A stretch of DNA of 37,797 bases from Hirschia sp. (GCA_002709235.1 PAQI01000019.1:1-37797); one strand, 5' to 3'. Positions 8,192-19,538 are shown, counted from the stretch's first letter. Notes: generated from the sequence alone by a model not told the origin. Translations and numbers: made by a program.

Positions 8192-10906
8192 ATGGACGAT
8201 CTTCTCAGCGAATTTCTCACGGAAACAGCCGAAAGCCTTGAAACGATCGATACTGAACTTGTTCGGTTCGAATCCCAACCTAATGACAAGGCAACGCTGA
8301 ACAACATTTTCCGCCTCGTGCATACGATCAAGGGAACGTGTGGGTTCCTGGCATTGCCTCGTCTTGAAGCCGTCGCCCATGCTGGTGAGACGCTTCTTGG
8401 CAAGTTTCGCGATGGTGCGCTGGAGGTTACACCTGCTGCCGTTACGCTGGTTCTGGAATCCATTGACCAGATCAAGGCGCTGCTTGAGCATCTTGAAGCT
8501 GAGGGTTCGGAACCCGAGGGCGAGGACAGTGAGCTGATTGGACGGCTAGAGCTGGCTGCCGAGGGTGGCCTTACGGGCGGGTCCAAGCCTGTTGAGACGC
8601 CACAAGTCACCGTCATTTCAGAGCTTGATGTCGATGACGAGGAAGATGAAGTCGAAGATTCAATTCCCGAGGGTATTGATCCGGAACGTTGGGATGCTGC
8701 ACTGGGACGCGAATTGCGCCCGGGCGAAGTTTCGCTCGCCGAACTTGAAGCTGCGTTTAACAGCGTTGAGGGGCCTGAAGACATCATGCCGCCTGCCGCT
8801 GCTGCAGCGAGCGCGGTTGCAAAGCCTGCAGTGAGTGATGTTGCGGCTCCGATGGAGAAGACATCGCTTTCCAATCAGTCCATTCGGGTGAATGTGGAAG
8901 TTCTCGAGGACCTTATGACGATGGTCTCCGAGCTCGTCCTGACCCGAAACCAGCTCATGCAGATGGTACGGGCACTGGAAGATTCAGAATTCAAGGCACC
9001 ATTGCAACGCCTGTCAAACATCACGGCTGAATTGCAGGAAGGTGTCATGAAGACACGCATGCAGCCAATTGGCAGTGCATGGAAGAAATTGCCGCGAATT
9101 GTACGCGATACCAATCAGGATCTAGGGAAGAAGATTGACCTGGTGATGGAGGGTGAAGCCACCGAACTGGATCGTCAGGTGCTGGAGTTGATCAAGGATC
9201 CGCTCACACACATGATCCGTAACTCCTGTGACCACGGTATTGAAAAGCCGGCTGATCGTGTTGCTGCGGGCAAACCGGAAAATGGCACAATCCACCTGCG
9301 CGCCTATCACGAAGGTGGGCACATCATCATAGAAGTGTCAGATGATGGCGCAGGCCTGAACACGGATCGTATTCGTGAGAAAGCCGTGGAGAAAGGTGTC
9401 GTCGACGCAGCCGAAGCGCAAGTGATGACGGAAGCCCAGATTCACCGGATGATCTTTGCACCCGGGTTCTCGACGGCTGCGTCTATCACAAACATATCGG
9501 GGCGCGGCGTCGGCATGGATGTGGTGAAGACCAATATCGAGCTTATCGGTGGAGCGATCGATCTTCGCGCCAAGCGCGGGGAGGGCACGACCTTCCTGAT
9601 CAAGATTCCGCTGACCCTTGCAATTATTTCTGCGCTTATTGTCGGTGTAGGTGAAGAGCGTTTCGCTCTGCCGCAACTGTCCGTTGTCGAGCTGGTCCGC
9701 ACTGGAAGTGACCGTGAGCACCGTGTCGAACTGATTTCCGATACGCAGGTGTTGCGTTTGCGTGATCGCTTGCTGCCATTGGTGGCGCTCAGCGATATTC
9801 TTTCAACTGGCGAGCCGAGCGGTGAACCTGTGGTCGATGATGATGGCAATGCGTTTGTCGTCGTCATGCAGGTTGGTGACACGCGGTTTGGACTGGTTGT
9901 CGACGAAGTGTTCGATACCGAGGAAATCGTGGTCAAGCCTTTGGCTCGGGCATTGTCCGGTCTGGCACAATATTCAGGTGCAACCATTCTGGGTGATGGT
10001 GCTGTTATCCTTATCCTGGATCCCAATGGCGTTGCACGTGAAGTGGCTGGAATGGACTCTGCTGCTCAGGCTGCGGCCCGCGCCGAGGCGGAAGCTCATT
10101 CTGCCAGGGATGCCAAGATTTCACTGCTGCTGTTCAGGGCGGGTGGTGCAGATCCAATGGCATGTCCGCTCAGCCTGGTGACCCGCCTGGAAGAGCTCAA
10201 CGCATCCGACTTCGAGCGGTCGTCCGCAGGCACGGTCGTGCAATATCGCGGTCGCTTGATGCCGCTTGTGCACGCAGCTGGCAATCACATGCTGGCAACC
10301 GAAGGCAAGCAACCCATCCTTGTGTTCAACCAGGGCGATACGGTCATTGGTGTGGCGGTCGACGAAATTCTCGACATTGTCCATGAAGAAATGAAGATCG
10401 AGCTGACCGATATGACGCCGGGCATTCTTGGTACGGCTGTACTGAAAGGCAAGGCGACGCAGGTTGTTGATGTCGCGCACCACTTGTCCAGTGCTTCGGG
10501 TGATTGGGCGTCGACGATCCAGTCGAAACCTGGTCACGCAAAGAAACGTCGTGTCCTGCTCGTTGAAAAACACCCCTTCTTCCGCAACATGCTGTCGCCA
10601 TTGCTTCAGGCAGCTGGATATGAGGTGGTCGAAGCGCAAAGCGATGACGACGCCGTGGAACTGCTCAACTCCGATATGGAATTTGATGCTGTGCTCGCTG
10701 ATGTCGATACGTCGAATGTCGGACCCAACAGGCTTGCTGAAGCCATCGAGGCGAATTCGAAGGTCATGAATGCGGCGCGCTTTGGATTGTCAGCCCGTAA
10801 TGATGCTGATCCGACCCCATTGGGGATGAGCCTTCCAAAATCAGACCGCCAGGGGCTTCTTATGGCCCTTGAACATGCACTCAAGACGCGTGGAGACGCA
10901 GCATGA
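8192..10906 (+). CDS. cheA: Hybrid chemotaxis kinase CheA with two CheW-like domains and a C-terminal receiver
   Basis: A 904-residue cytoplasmic kinase. Order of parts: HPt domain (1-105) with phospho-acceptor His44 in RLVHTIKGTCGF; acidic linker; dimerisation helices (about 228-290); Bergerat ATPase (about 290-475) with the N box around RNSCDHG, DDGAGL and GRGVGMDVV; CheW-like regulatory domain (about 477-620); a second CheW-like domain (about 640-775); and a receiver-like domain (786-900). The receiver keeps the phospho-acceptor Asp837, Ser867 and Lys883, but the usual acidic pair is Glu792-Lys793, so magnesium binding may be weakened. No clear P2 (CheY-docking) domain is visible. CheA phosphorylates CheY and CheB in response to receptors, none of which is encoded here. 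The cheW start overlaps its last codon. The Shine-Dalgarno is poor. Confidence 0.93.
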   Translation: MDDLLSEFLTETAESLETIDTELVRFESQPNDKATLNNIFRLVHTIKGTCGFLALPRLEAVAHAGETLLGKFRDGALEVTPAAVTLVLESIDQIKALLEHLEAEGSEPEGEDSELIGRLELAAEGGLTGGSKPVETPQVTVISELDVDDEEDEVEDSIPEGIDPERWDAALGRELRPGEVSLAELEAAFNSVEGPEDIMPPAAAAASAVAKPAVSDVAAPMEKTSLSNQSIRVNVEVLEDLMTMVSELVLTRNQLMQMVRALEDSEFKAPLQRLSNITAELQEGVMKTRMQPIGSAWKKLPRIVRDTNQDLGKKIDLVMEGEATELDRQVLELIKDPLTHMIRNSCDHGIEKPADRVAAGKPENGTIHLRAYHEGGHIIIEVSDDGAGLNTDRIREKAVEKGVVDAAEAQVMTEAQIHRMIFAPGFSTAASITNISGRGVGMDVVKTNIELIGGAIDLRAKRGEGTTFLIKIPLTLAIISALIVGVGEERFALPQLSVVELVRTGSDREHRVELISDTQVLRLRDRLLPLVALSDILSTGEPSGEPVVDDDGNAFVVVMQVGDTRFGLVVDEVFDTEEIVVKPLARALSGLAQYSGATILGDGAVILILDPNGVAREVAGMDSAAQAAARAEAEAHSARDAKISLLLFRAGGADPMACPLSLVTRLEELNASDFERSSAGTVVQYRGRLMPLVHAAGNHMLATEGKQPILVFNQGDTVIGVAVDEILDIVHEEMKIELTDMTPGILGTAVLKGKATQVVDVAHHLSSASGDWASTIQSKPGHAKKRRVLLVEKHPFFRNMLSPLLQAAGYEVVEAQSDDDAVELLNSDMEFDAVLADVDTSNVGPNRLAEAIEANSKVMNAARFGLSARNDADPTPLGMSLPKSDRQGLLMALEHALKTRGDAA

Positions 10907-11355
10907 GTTCTACTGAATATGTGACTTTCAACATCGGTGGACAGACATTCGGGACTTCGGTGCTTGAAGTCCATGATGTGTTCAAGGCGGTTTCGATTAC
11001 GCCAGTACCGATGGCGCGCCCGGAGATTGCCGGGGTTCTCAATCTGAGAGGCCGGATAGTCACTGCGATTGATGCGCGTGCGCGGCTTGGTCTTCAACGC
11101 AAGACAGGTATTCGCAAGAACGCGATGGCCATAGGTGTTGAACGCAATGGTGAGAGTTTTGGGCTCATCATCGATTCAGTCGGAGAGGTCATGCGTCTGG
11201 AAGATGCTGATCTGGAGCAAAATCCCGTGAATTTGGATCCGGTTTGGGCCAGCGTATCCAAAGGTGTTCACAAGCTTGGAGACAAGCTTTTGATCGCCAT
11301 GGATATCGACCGCATGTTGCGGCTCGATTCTGGTGATGACCTGGCAGCAGCTTGA
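10903..11355 (+). CDS. cheW: Chemotaxis coupling protein CheW
   Basis: A 150-residue adaptor that links CheA to receptors. It consists of a single CheW domain: EYVTFNIGGQTFGTSVLEV opens it, followed by PEIAGVLNLRGRIVTAID and a C-terminal FGLIIDSVGEVMRL segment, all conserved in the family. The start codon overlaps the cheA stop (ATGA), so translation is probably coupled. The matching receptors must be encoded elsewhere. Confidence 0.94.
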   Translation: MSSTEYVTFNIGGQTFGTSVLEVHDVFKAVSITPVPMARPEIAGVLNLRGRIVTAIDARARLGLQRKTGIRKNAMAIGVERNGESFGLIIDSVGEVMRLEDADLEQNPVNLDPVWASVSKGVHKLGDKLLIAMDIDRMLRLDSGDDLAAA

Positions 11356-11371
11356 GCAAAGGGCCGCAAAC

Positions 11372-11737
11372 ATGAAACGTTGTTTGATTGTCGACGACAG
11401 CCGGGTAGTCCGCAAGGTAGCTCGGCGTATTCTGGAAGATCTGAAATTCGATACCTCAGAGGCGGCAGACGGCGCTCAGGCGCTCGATCATTGCCGTGCA
11501 GATATGCCCGATGCAGTTCTTCTCGACTGGAACATGCCGGTCATGAACGGCATCGATTTTCTACGTGCATTGCGACGTGAGCCAGGCGGCGAGCGTCCTA
11601 TCGTGGTGTTCTGTACAACCGAGAACGACATGTCTCATATCGCTGAAGCGATCCGTTCCGGGGCCAATGAATACATCATGAAACCTTTCGACAGCGAAAT
11701 CATCGAGTCGAAATTCGCGGAAGTCGGCCTCGTCTGA
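11372..11737 (+). CDS. cheY: Single-domain response regulator CheY
   Basis: A 121-residue receiver protein with all catalytic residues: the acidic pair Asp8-Asp9 (LIVDDS), phospho-acceptor Asp52 (LLDWNMPVMNG), Thr82/Thr83 and Lys104 (IMKPFD). In this operon it should be the diffusible output of CheA. I chose the ATG at 11372 because it gives the standard CheY N terminus MKRCLIVDD and has AAGGG upstream. An upstream ATG at 11333 would lie within cheW and add 13 residues. The gene starts 16 bases after the cheW stop. Confidence 0.93.
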   Translation: MKRCLIVDDSRVVRKVARRILEDLKFDTSEAADGAQALDHCRADMPDAVLLDWNMPVMNGIDFLRALRREPGGERPIVVFCTTENDMSHIAEAIRSGANEYIMKPFDSEIIESKFAEVGLV

Positions 11738-11771
11738 GATCGACGGAGTTCCGCAACGGAAAGGAAGTCAG

Positions 11772-12878
11772 ATGGTGTCTGCAATGGCGGCCACACCGCG
11801 GCACGGTGCTCGCGTAAGAGTCATGATCGTGGATGACAGTGCTGTCGTGCGCGGGCTGACAAAACGCTGGTTGGAATCCGAGCCCAGCATCGAGATTGTT
11901 TCGGTTTGTACGGATGGCCAGCGTGCCGTTCAGGAAATCGCAAAGATCAAACCAGACGTCGTGATACTTGATGTTGAAATGCCGGTGATGGATGGCCTGA
12001 CGGCATTGCCGCAGCTTCACAGGCTGGCACCACATGCACGCATCATCATGGCATCGACGCTGACCCGGGAAGGGGCGGCGACAACATTGCGTGCGCTGTC
12101 GCTTGGCGCTGCAGATTACATAGCCAAGCCGGAAGCCACGTCACTCGGTGGTGCGGGCGAGTATCAGCGCGAACTGGTTGAAAAGATCAAGGCGCTCGGC
12201 GGGGCTGCACAATCTGCTTCCTCACCAGCACCGCGTCGTCCCGTTGCGCAGCTTGCTCGCCAGCCTGCCTCCATGTCTGCTTCGCGGCCATTTCGGCCTC
12301 GTATTCTGGTGATCGCATCTTCTACAGGCGGACCGCAGGCACTTCAGAATTTTTTGCCAGAGGTTGCAAGATCGGTGGATCTGCCGATCCTGATCGTGCA
12401 ACACATGCCCAAAACCTTCACCACGATCCTGGCCGAAAAGTTGAGCAAGATCTGTGGTCGACCGTGCATCGAGCCCCAGTCAGGTGACCCCATACGCAAG
12501 GGTGTCATCTATCTGGCACCGGGCGATTTTCACATGCGTGTGGCGAAATCGGCGACAGGCATGGAAGTGATTCAGCTGGACCAGGGTCCGGCCGTGAATT
12601 TTTGTCGACCAGCAGCGGACCCGCTGTTCTCGACAGCAGTGGACCGGTTTGGAGGTGCCATTCTTGGCGTTGTGCTGACCGGAATGGGACATGATGGACG
12701 CGACGGCGCTGGTCTGATCCAGAAAGCCGGAGGGCGTGTGATCGTTCAGGATGAGGCCTCCAGCGTAGTCTGGGGCATGCCGGGGGCAGTCGCAATGGCG
12801 GGTTTCGCCAATGAGATCAAGCCAATTCCCGAACTGTCGCGTCTTGCGATCAAGATGATGAATGGAGACGTCAAGTGA
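11772..12878 (+). CDS. cheB: Chemotaxis methylesterase/deamidase CheB
   Basis: A 368-residue two-domain response regulator that removes methyl groups from receptor glutamates, for adaptation. The receiver domain (about 14-130) has Asp21-Asp22 and phospho-acceptor Asp67 (VILDVEMPVMDG). A linker rich in Ala, Ser and Pro follows. The methylesterase domain (about 175-365) has the catalytic triad motifs: Ser184 in IASSTGGP, the His of IVQHMP and the Asp of GMGHDG. It is preceded by AAAGGAAG. It overlaps cheR by four bases (GTGA), so the two adaptation enzymes are translationally coupled. Confidence 0.95.
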   Translation: MVSAMAATPRHGARVRVMIVDDSAVVRGLTKRWLESEPSIEIVSVCTDGQRAVQEIAKIKPDVVILDVEMPVMDGLTALPQLHRLAPHARIIMASTLTREGAATTLRALSLGAADYIAKPEATSLGGAGEYQRELVEKIKALGGAAQSASSPAPRRPVAQLARQPASMSASRPFRPRILVIASSTGGPQALQNFLPEVARSVDLPILIVQHMPKTFTTILAEKLSKICGRPCIEPQSGDPIRKGVIYLAPGDFHMRVAKSATGMEVIQLDQGPAVNFCRPAADPLFSTAVDRFGGAILGVVLTGMGHDGRDGAGLIQKAGGRVIVQDEASSVVWGMPGAVAMAGFANEIKPIPELSRLAIKMMNGDVK

Positions 12879-13711
12879 ACAGCATCGATTTCGAATTTGT
12901 ATCAGGTTTGCTGCGTCGTCGGGCTGGCATCGTATTGACGGCCGACAAGACTTATTTGCTGGAAAGTCGTCTGGCACCTCTGGCACGCAAGGAGGGGCTC
13001 AATTCCATTGATGACCTCCTGCAGGTTGTCAGGGCGCGGCGCGACGAACGACTGATCACAGCGCTTGTCGATGTTATGACCACAAACGAGACCTTCTTCT
13101 TCCGTGACAAGACACCATTTGAGTTGATGGCCGACGTCGTCATGCCGAAAATGTTGGAGGAAAATCGCCAGAATCTTCGAATCTGGTGTGCAGCCTGTTC
13201 GACCGGGCAGGAGCCTTATTCGCTGGCGATGATGCTGGACGACAATCCAAGGCTGACGGGGGGGCGTCCTGTCGAGATTGTTGCCACGGACATTTCGACG
13301 CGGGTGCTGGAGAAGGCCAAGGCTGGCCTCTACTCTCAGTTCGAGGTCCAGCGTGGTCTGCCAATCCAGATGCTGATGAAATATTTCCATCAGAAGGATG
13401 ATCTTTGGCAACTCTCGGACAGGATCCGCTCGAAGGTGACGTTCAAGGAGTTCAACCTGATGGAAGAGCCCAGAGCCTTTGGACAGTTCGACGTGATCTT
13501 TTGTCGCAACGTATTGATTTATTTCGATGCGGCGACCAAATCCAAGGTGCTGGACAACCTGTCCAGGATCATGCGTCCAAACAGCTATCTGTTGCTCGGA
13601 GCGGCTGAGACAGTCATCGGAGTAACCAAGAAATTCGAAGCTACCAAGGAGCGTCGGGGCCTTTATCAGCTGACCTCCCAGGCAGCATCGGGAGCCATTC
13701 GCGCTGCCTGA
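12875..13711 (+). CDS. cheR: Chemotaxis methyltransferase CheR
   Basis: A 278-residue SAM-dependent enzyme that methylates receptor glutamates. The N-terminal helical domain (about 1-75) precedes the Rossmann-like domain. The latter has the SAM motif IWCAACSTGQEPYSLAM and the later VIFCRNVLIYF segment, both hallmarks of CheR; TTNETFFFRD is also conserved. The GTG start overlaps the cheB stop. It is the last gene of the che operon, and a terminator follows 22 bases later. There is no TPR or pentapeptide-docking extension. Confidence 0.95.
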   Translation: MNSIDFEFVSGLLRRRAGIVLTADKTYLLESRLAPLARKEGLNSIDDLLQVVRARRDERLITALVDVMTTNETFFFRDKTPFELMADVVMPKMLEENRQNLRIWCAACSTGQEPYSLAMMLDDNPRLTGGRPVEIVATDISTRVLEKAKAGLYSQFEVQRGLPIQMLMKYFHQKDDLWQLSDRIRSKVTFKEFNLMEEPRAFGQFDVIFCRNVLIYFDAATKSKVLDNLSRIMRPNSYLLLGAAETVIGVTKKFEATKERRGLYQLTSQAASGAIRAA

Positions 13712-13733
13712 TCCGGGATTGTGGGGTTTACGG

Positions 13734-13776
13734 AAGATCGTCGGGCCGCTGTTGCTGCGTGACGATCTTGCTTTTT
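13734..13776 (+). terminator. Terminator of the che operon
   Basis: A 9-bp stem, AAGATCGTC (13734-13742) with GACGATCTT (13761-13769), closes an 18-base loop and is followed by a T tract at 13772-13776. It separates the che and atp operons. Confidence 0.75.
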
Positions 13777-13849
13777 CCGGTCCCAGCATGTGTTGTCAGC
13801 TTGAAAAGCTCATGCTACCACCCGCGCCAAATGGGAGACGGTCGCCGCG

Positions 13850-13922
13850 GTTCGGCCGAACACCTCTCTAGAATTGTATGAACTGGTCTCAACGGGGCTA
13901 ATCGTTCCAATGCGGTGGAACG
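13850..13922 (+). promoter_or_regulatory. atp operon leader: palindrome, possible promoter and hairpin
   Basis: Three elements precede atpH. GTTCGGCCGAAC (13850-13861) is a perfect 12-base palindrome. TTGTAT (13874-13879) and CTAATC (13898-13903), with 18-base spacing, form a possible sigma-70 promoter. CGTTCCA-atgcgg-TGGAACG (13903-13922) is a perfect 7-bp hairpin ending 19 bases before the TTG start. The sequences are seen directly; their roles are inferred. Confidence 0.4.
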
Positions 13923-13941
13923 TAGCTAAGCGGGCACGAAT

Positions 13942-14502
13942 TTGAGCGCATCATCCACCTCTTCACTGAGCGGGGCCGCCCGGCGTTACGCTGCAGCGCT
14001 GTTCGATCTGGCGCTGGACGCAGGTAATGTCGACGGCATAGAAGCTGGCCTTAGTGCACTTGCCGACACCATAAAGGGTGACGAGGCGCTGAACGGCGTC
14101 ATGACGTCTCCGCTTGTGTCTGCTGAAGAAAAGGTCAAAGTACTTTCAGCGCTTGCTGAAAAGCTGGACATGCCTGATCTTGCTGCTCGTTTTGTCGCCG
14201 TTGTTGCGCAAAATCGCCGGGGCGGGGATATCCCGGCCATGGCGGCTGCATTTGCTGCCCGTGCGGCTCAGCATCGTGGTGCGACAGCAATCGTTGCGCG
14301 CACAGCGAAAGCGCTGACGGCTGCACAGGCCAAGAAATTGACCACGGCTGTTTCCTCTGCTCTTGGCAAGGAAGTGGACGTGGATTTCGAAGTTGATCCC
14401 GCCTTGATTGGTGGGCTGCAATTGCGTGTGGGGTCGCGTCTTGTCGACGCCTCGCTCCGCACGAAACTTGATGGTATGACGAACGCGATGAAAGGGGCCT
14501 AG
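13942..14502 (+). CDS. atpH: ATP synthase F1 subunit delta
   Basis: A 186-residue stator subunit that holds the F1 head to the membrane b subunits. The core starts at [15 protein letters not shown] and ends with [22 protein letters not shown], both conserved in OSCP/delta. An in-frame TAA at 13927-13929 limits the start to the next few codons, and the only usual initiator there is TTG at 13942. No clear Shine-Dalgarno precedes it, and no ATG or GTG occurs in frame before the conserved core. It is the first gene of atpHAGDC, the standard alphaproteobacterial F1 operon, in which the F0 genes are located elsewhere. Confidence 0.93.
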   Translation: MSASSTSSLSGAARRYAAALFDLALDAGNVDGIEAGLSALADTIKGDEALNGVMTSPLVSAEEKVKVLSALAEKLDMPDLAARFVAVVAQNRRGGDIPAMAAAFAARAAQHRGATAIVARTAKALTAAQAKKLTTAVSSALGKEVDVDFEVDPALIGGLQLRVGSRLVDASLRTKLDGMTNAMKGA

Positions 14503-14506
14503 CCCA

Positions 14507-16039
14507 ATGGACATTCGTGCCGCTGAAATTTCGGACATTCTGAAGGCGCAGATCAAGAACTATGGCACTGATGCCAAAGTTTCAGATGTGGGTCAGGTGC
14601 TCTCGGTTGGAGATGGTATTGCCCGTGTTTACGGTCTGGATAATTGCCAGGCTGGTGAGATGGTTGAGTTTGACGGTGGTATGAAGGGCATGGCCCTTAA
14701 CCTCGAAAACGACAATGTTGGTGTGGTTATCTTCGGTGATGACCGCGGCATCAAGGAAGGCGACACCGTCAAACGGACAGAAGAGATCGTGTCCGCTCCT
14801 GTCGGCAAGGCGCTTCTGGGCCGTGTGGTCAACGCGCTTGGTGAGCCGATCGACGGCAAGGGGCCGCTGATTGATGTAGCCGAGCGTCGCAAGGTCGATG
14901 TGAAGGCACCAGGCATCCTGCCGCGTAAATCCGTGCACGAACCAATGGCAACTGGTATCAAGGCGATCGACACGCTGGTGCCGGTTGGCCGTGGTCAGCG
15001 CGAGCTTGTGATCGGTGACCGTCAGACCGGCAAGACCGCGATCTGTATCGACACCATCCTGAACCAGAAAGACATCAACGCGCGTGGAGAAGAGGGCGAG
15101 AAGCTCTATTGTATCTACGTTGCAATCGGTCAGAAGCGTTCAACGGTTGCCCAGGTCGTCAAGACGCTGGAAGAACGTGGTGCGTTGGATTACACGATCA
15201 TCGTGGCTGCTACGGCTTCCGAGCCAGCTCCGCTTCAGTACATCGCGCCGTTTACTGGTTGTACGATGGGTGAGTGGTTCCGTGACAATGGCATGCACGC
15301 ATTGATCATCTATGATGACCTTTCCAAACAAGCTGTGGCCTATCGCCAGATGTCACTGCTGCTGCGTCGTCCGCCAGGTCGTGAAGCCTATCCGGGTGAC
15401 GTGTTCTATCTTCACTCGCGCCTTCTGGAGCGTTCGGCCAAGCTGAACGAAGACAATGGATCCGGTTCGCTGACGGCCCTGCCGATCATCGAAACTCAGG
15501 CGAACGATGTGTCTGCCTATATTCCGACAAACGTGATCTCGATCACCGATGGTCAGATCTTCCTTGAAACCGACCTGTTCTACCAGGGTATCCGCCCGGC
15601 TGTGAACGTTGGTCTGTCAGTGTCGCGTGTGGGCTCGTCCGCACAGCACAAGGCAACCAAGCAGGTCGCCGGTACGATGAAGTCGGATCTCGCCCAATAT
15701 CGAGAAATGGCAGCTTTCGCCAAGTTCGGTTCTGATCTTGATGCTGCTACCCAGCGTCAGTTGAACCGCGGTGCACGCCTGACTGCACTTCTCAAGCAGC
15801 CGCAATACTCGCCGCTGTCCATGGAAGAGCAAGTCGCTTCGATCTATGCCGGTAACAAGGGTTATCTGGACAAGATCGCTGTTGATGATGTCATGCGTTA
15901 TGAAGCCGAATTGCTGAGCTATCTGCATGCAAATCACCAGTCCATGCTGGACACGGTACGTGACGAGAAGAAACTGACCGATACGACGGAAGGCCAGCTC
16001 AAGGCTGCGCTTGAGTCCTTCGGCAAGATGTTTTCATAG
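14507..16039 (+). CDS. atpA: ATP synthase F1 subunit alpha
   Basis: A 510-residue non-catalytic nucleotide-binding subunit of the F1 hexamer. The N-terminal beta barrel is followed by the Walker A motif GDRQTGKT (170-177) and the family phrase [20 protein letters not shown]. Length is normal and no residue looks abnormal. It starts four bases after the atpH stop. Codon use is strongly biased, as expected for a highly expressed gene. Confidence 0.98.
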   Translation: MDIRAAEISDILKAQIKNYGTDAKVSDVGQVLSVGDGIARVYGLDNCQAGEMVEFDGGMKGMALNLENDNVGVVIFGDDRGIKEGDTVKRTEEIVSAPVGKALLGRVVNALGEPIDGKGPLIDVAERRKVDVKAPGILPRKSVHEPMATGIKAIDTLVPVGRGQRELVIGDRQTGKTAICIDTILNQKDINARGEEGEKLYCIYVAIGQKRSTVAQVVKTLEERGALDYTIIVAATASEPAPLQYIAPFTGCTMGEWFRDNGMHALIIYDDLSKQAVAYRQMSLLLRRPPGREAYPGDVFYLHSRLLERSAKLNEDNGSGSLTALPIIETQANDVSAYIPTNVISITDGQIFLETDLFYQGIRPAVNVGLSVSRVGSSAQHKATKQVAGTMKSDLAQYREMAAFAKFGSDLDAATQRQLNRGARLTALLKQPQYSPLSMEEQVASIYAGNKGYLDKIAVDDVMRYEAELLSYLHANHQSMLDTVRDEKKLTDTTEGQLKAALESFGKMFS

Positions 16040-16068
16040 TTTCTCGCGTCAGGGAGTAGGGAGCTGAC

Positions 16069-18401
<2,333 letters not shown>

Positions 18402-18423
18402 GGACTGAGGAAGGGAAGGCCCC

Positions 18424-18825
18424 ATGGCCGACAAACTCCAATTTTCCCTTGTCTCGCCCGAGCGCGAGCTGTTTTCCGGCGAGGTCGACCAGGTCGATGC
18501 GCCGGGAACCGAGGGCATGTTCGGTGTCCTGCCGGACCACGCACCTTTCATGACGACGCTGAAATCCGGACCCGTGACGATCTTCAATAGCGGAGAGACC
18601 ACACGCCTGTTCGTGCGTGGCGGTTTTGCGGATGTCACACCGCAGGGCCTGACCATATTGGCCGAAGAGGCGTTGGACCTGGCCAAGATTGACGCAAGCG
18701 CAATTGGCGTCGATCTGAAGAATGCCCGTGAAGATCTTGCTGATGCCAAGACAGAGCATGAGATTGAACACCTTCAGGAGAAGGTGCGATATCTTGAGGC
18801 TCTGGAGACGGCTGTCGCCGCCTGA
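18424..18825 (+). CDS. atpC: ATP synthase F1 subunit epsilon
   Basis: A 133-residue subunit that couples the shaft to the c ring and can inhibit ATP hydrolysis. The N-terminal beta sandwich begins MADKLQFSLVSPERELFSGEV and includes GTEGMFGVLPDHAPFMTTL, the conserved turn; two C-terminal helices follow. It is the last gene of the operon, followed 27 bases later by a strong terminator. Confidence 0.96.
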   Translation: MADKLQFSLVSPERELFSGEVDQVDAPGTEGMFGVLPDHAPFMTTLKSGPVTIFNSGETTRLFVRGGFADVTPQGLTILAEEALDLAKIDASAIGVDLKNAREDLADAKTEHEIEHLQEKVRYLEALETAVAA

Positions 18826-18852
18826 TTTTTACTTTATAGTCAAAGAAGTATG

Positions 18853-18888
18853 AAATCCCGATCATGAAAATTGATCGGGATTTTTTCT
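18853..18888 (+). terminator. Strong terminator of the atp operon
   Basis: A 12-bp perfect stem, AAATCCCGATCA (18853-18864) with TGATCGGGATTT (18872-18883), has a 7-base loop and a following T tract. It gives a clean end for the ATP synthase transcript. Because of the A/T flanks it could work in both directions. Confidence 0.93.
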
Positions 18889-19004
18889 GTTTTCATGAAC
18901 TCATCTTAATGTCGATATGGGAGTGTGAGGAAACCTGTCGCGATGGATTGCCGGGCGTTTACGCGTGGAGTTCGTCGCAGCGTGAAGGGAAAAGGGGACC
19001 TCTT

Positions 19005-19538
19005 ATGTCGGCAAGAACAGCTTTCAGATCAATTATCCTGGGCGGCGTATACGCCGCAATGTGCAGCACAGCCATAGCTGATGATGCTGGGCACAGTCGT
19101 TTTGCGCCTCAGGCTGCTGCCGATGCCTTGCTGGATATCTGCTCGAGCGAAGGTTTTCATGTTGACGTCGGAAGCCAAATGCTTGGAGCCCCCAATGTGC
19201 AGGCGCAGTCCAAGCTTCAATGGGCGTTGGCGGCTGATGCGAAAGTCTGGGATCTTGATAGCCGTGATGGCGAAGTTCTGCTCTACGCGTTTGGACAGGA
19301 TGCTTCACAATGTGGCGTGATCATAAATCACGCCGTGCCTCAGGGCGGGCGATTTGCTGTGACCTCCGAACTCGTCCGTGAGGGAGGCTTCGAGATACAA
19401 ACTCAGTCTCAGATCAGTGCGGGTGTCGAGTTTGTGCGCCTCTTCAACAAGGAAACAGGCCGTTATGTCGACATCGTCGATTATCCTGGCTCGGCCCGGT
19501 CTCCGGGATTGCTGAAGGTTGAGTTGCTAGCGAACTGA
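19005..19538 (+). CDS. Secreted protein of unknown function
   Basis: A 177-residue protein I do not recognise. The ATG at 19005 follows AAAGGGGA at good spacing and gives a signal peptide of about 24 residues ending in a CSTAIADD region. An in-frame ATG at 18864 lies within the atp terminator and would put 47 extra residues before the signal peptide, so I reject it. The mature part has two cysteines (CSSEGF and QCGVI) and a mix of beta strands and loops; no catalytic motif is apparent. The protein is probably periplasmic. Its last 12 bases overlap the 3' end of the convergent hydrolase gene. Confidence 0.7.
   Translation: MSARTAFRSIILGGVYAAMCSTAIADDAGHSRFAPQAAADALLDICSSEGFHVDVGSQMLGAPNVQAQSKLQWALAADAKVWDLDSRDGEVLLYAFGQDASQCGVIINHAVPQGGRFAVTSELVREGGFEIQTQSQISAGVEFVRLFNKETGRYVDIVDYPGSARSPGLLKVELLAN

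Noticed and set aside
12902-13789. A 295-codon minus-strand frame over cheR
   Set aside because: Antisense to the well-supported cheR gene and running through the che terminator; no family features.
18864-19004. Upstream ATG that would extend the secreted protein by 47 residues
   Set aside because: The ATG is within the atp terminator stem-loop, and the extension would bury the signal peptide. The ATG at 19005 has a good ribosome-binding site.
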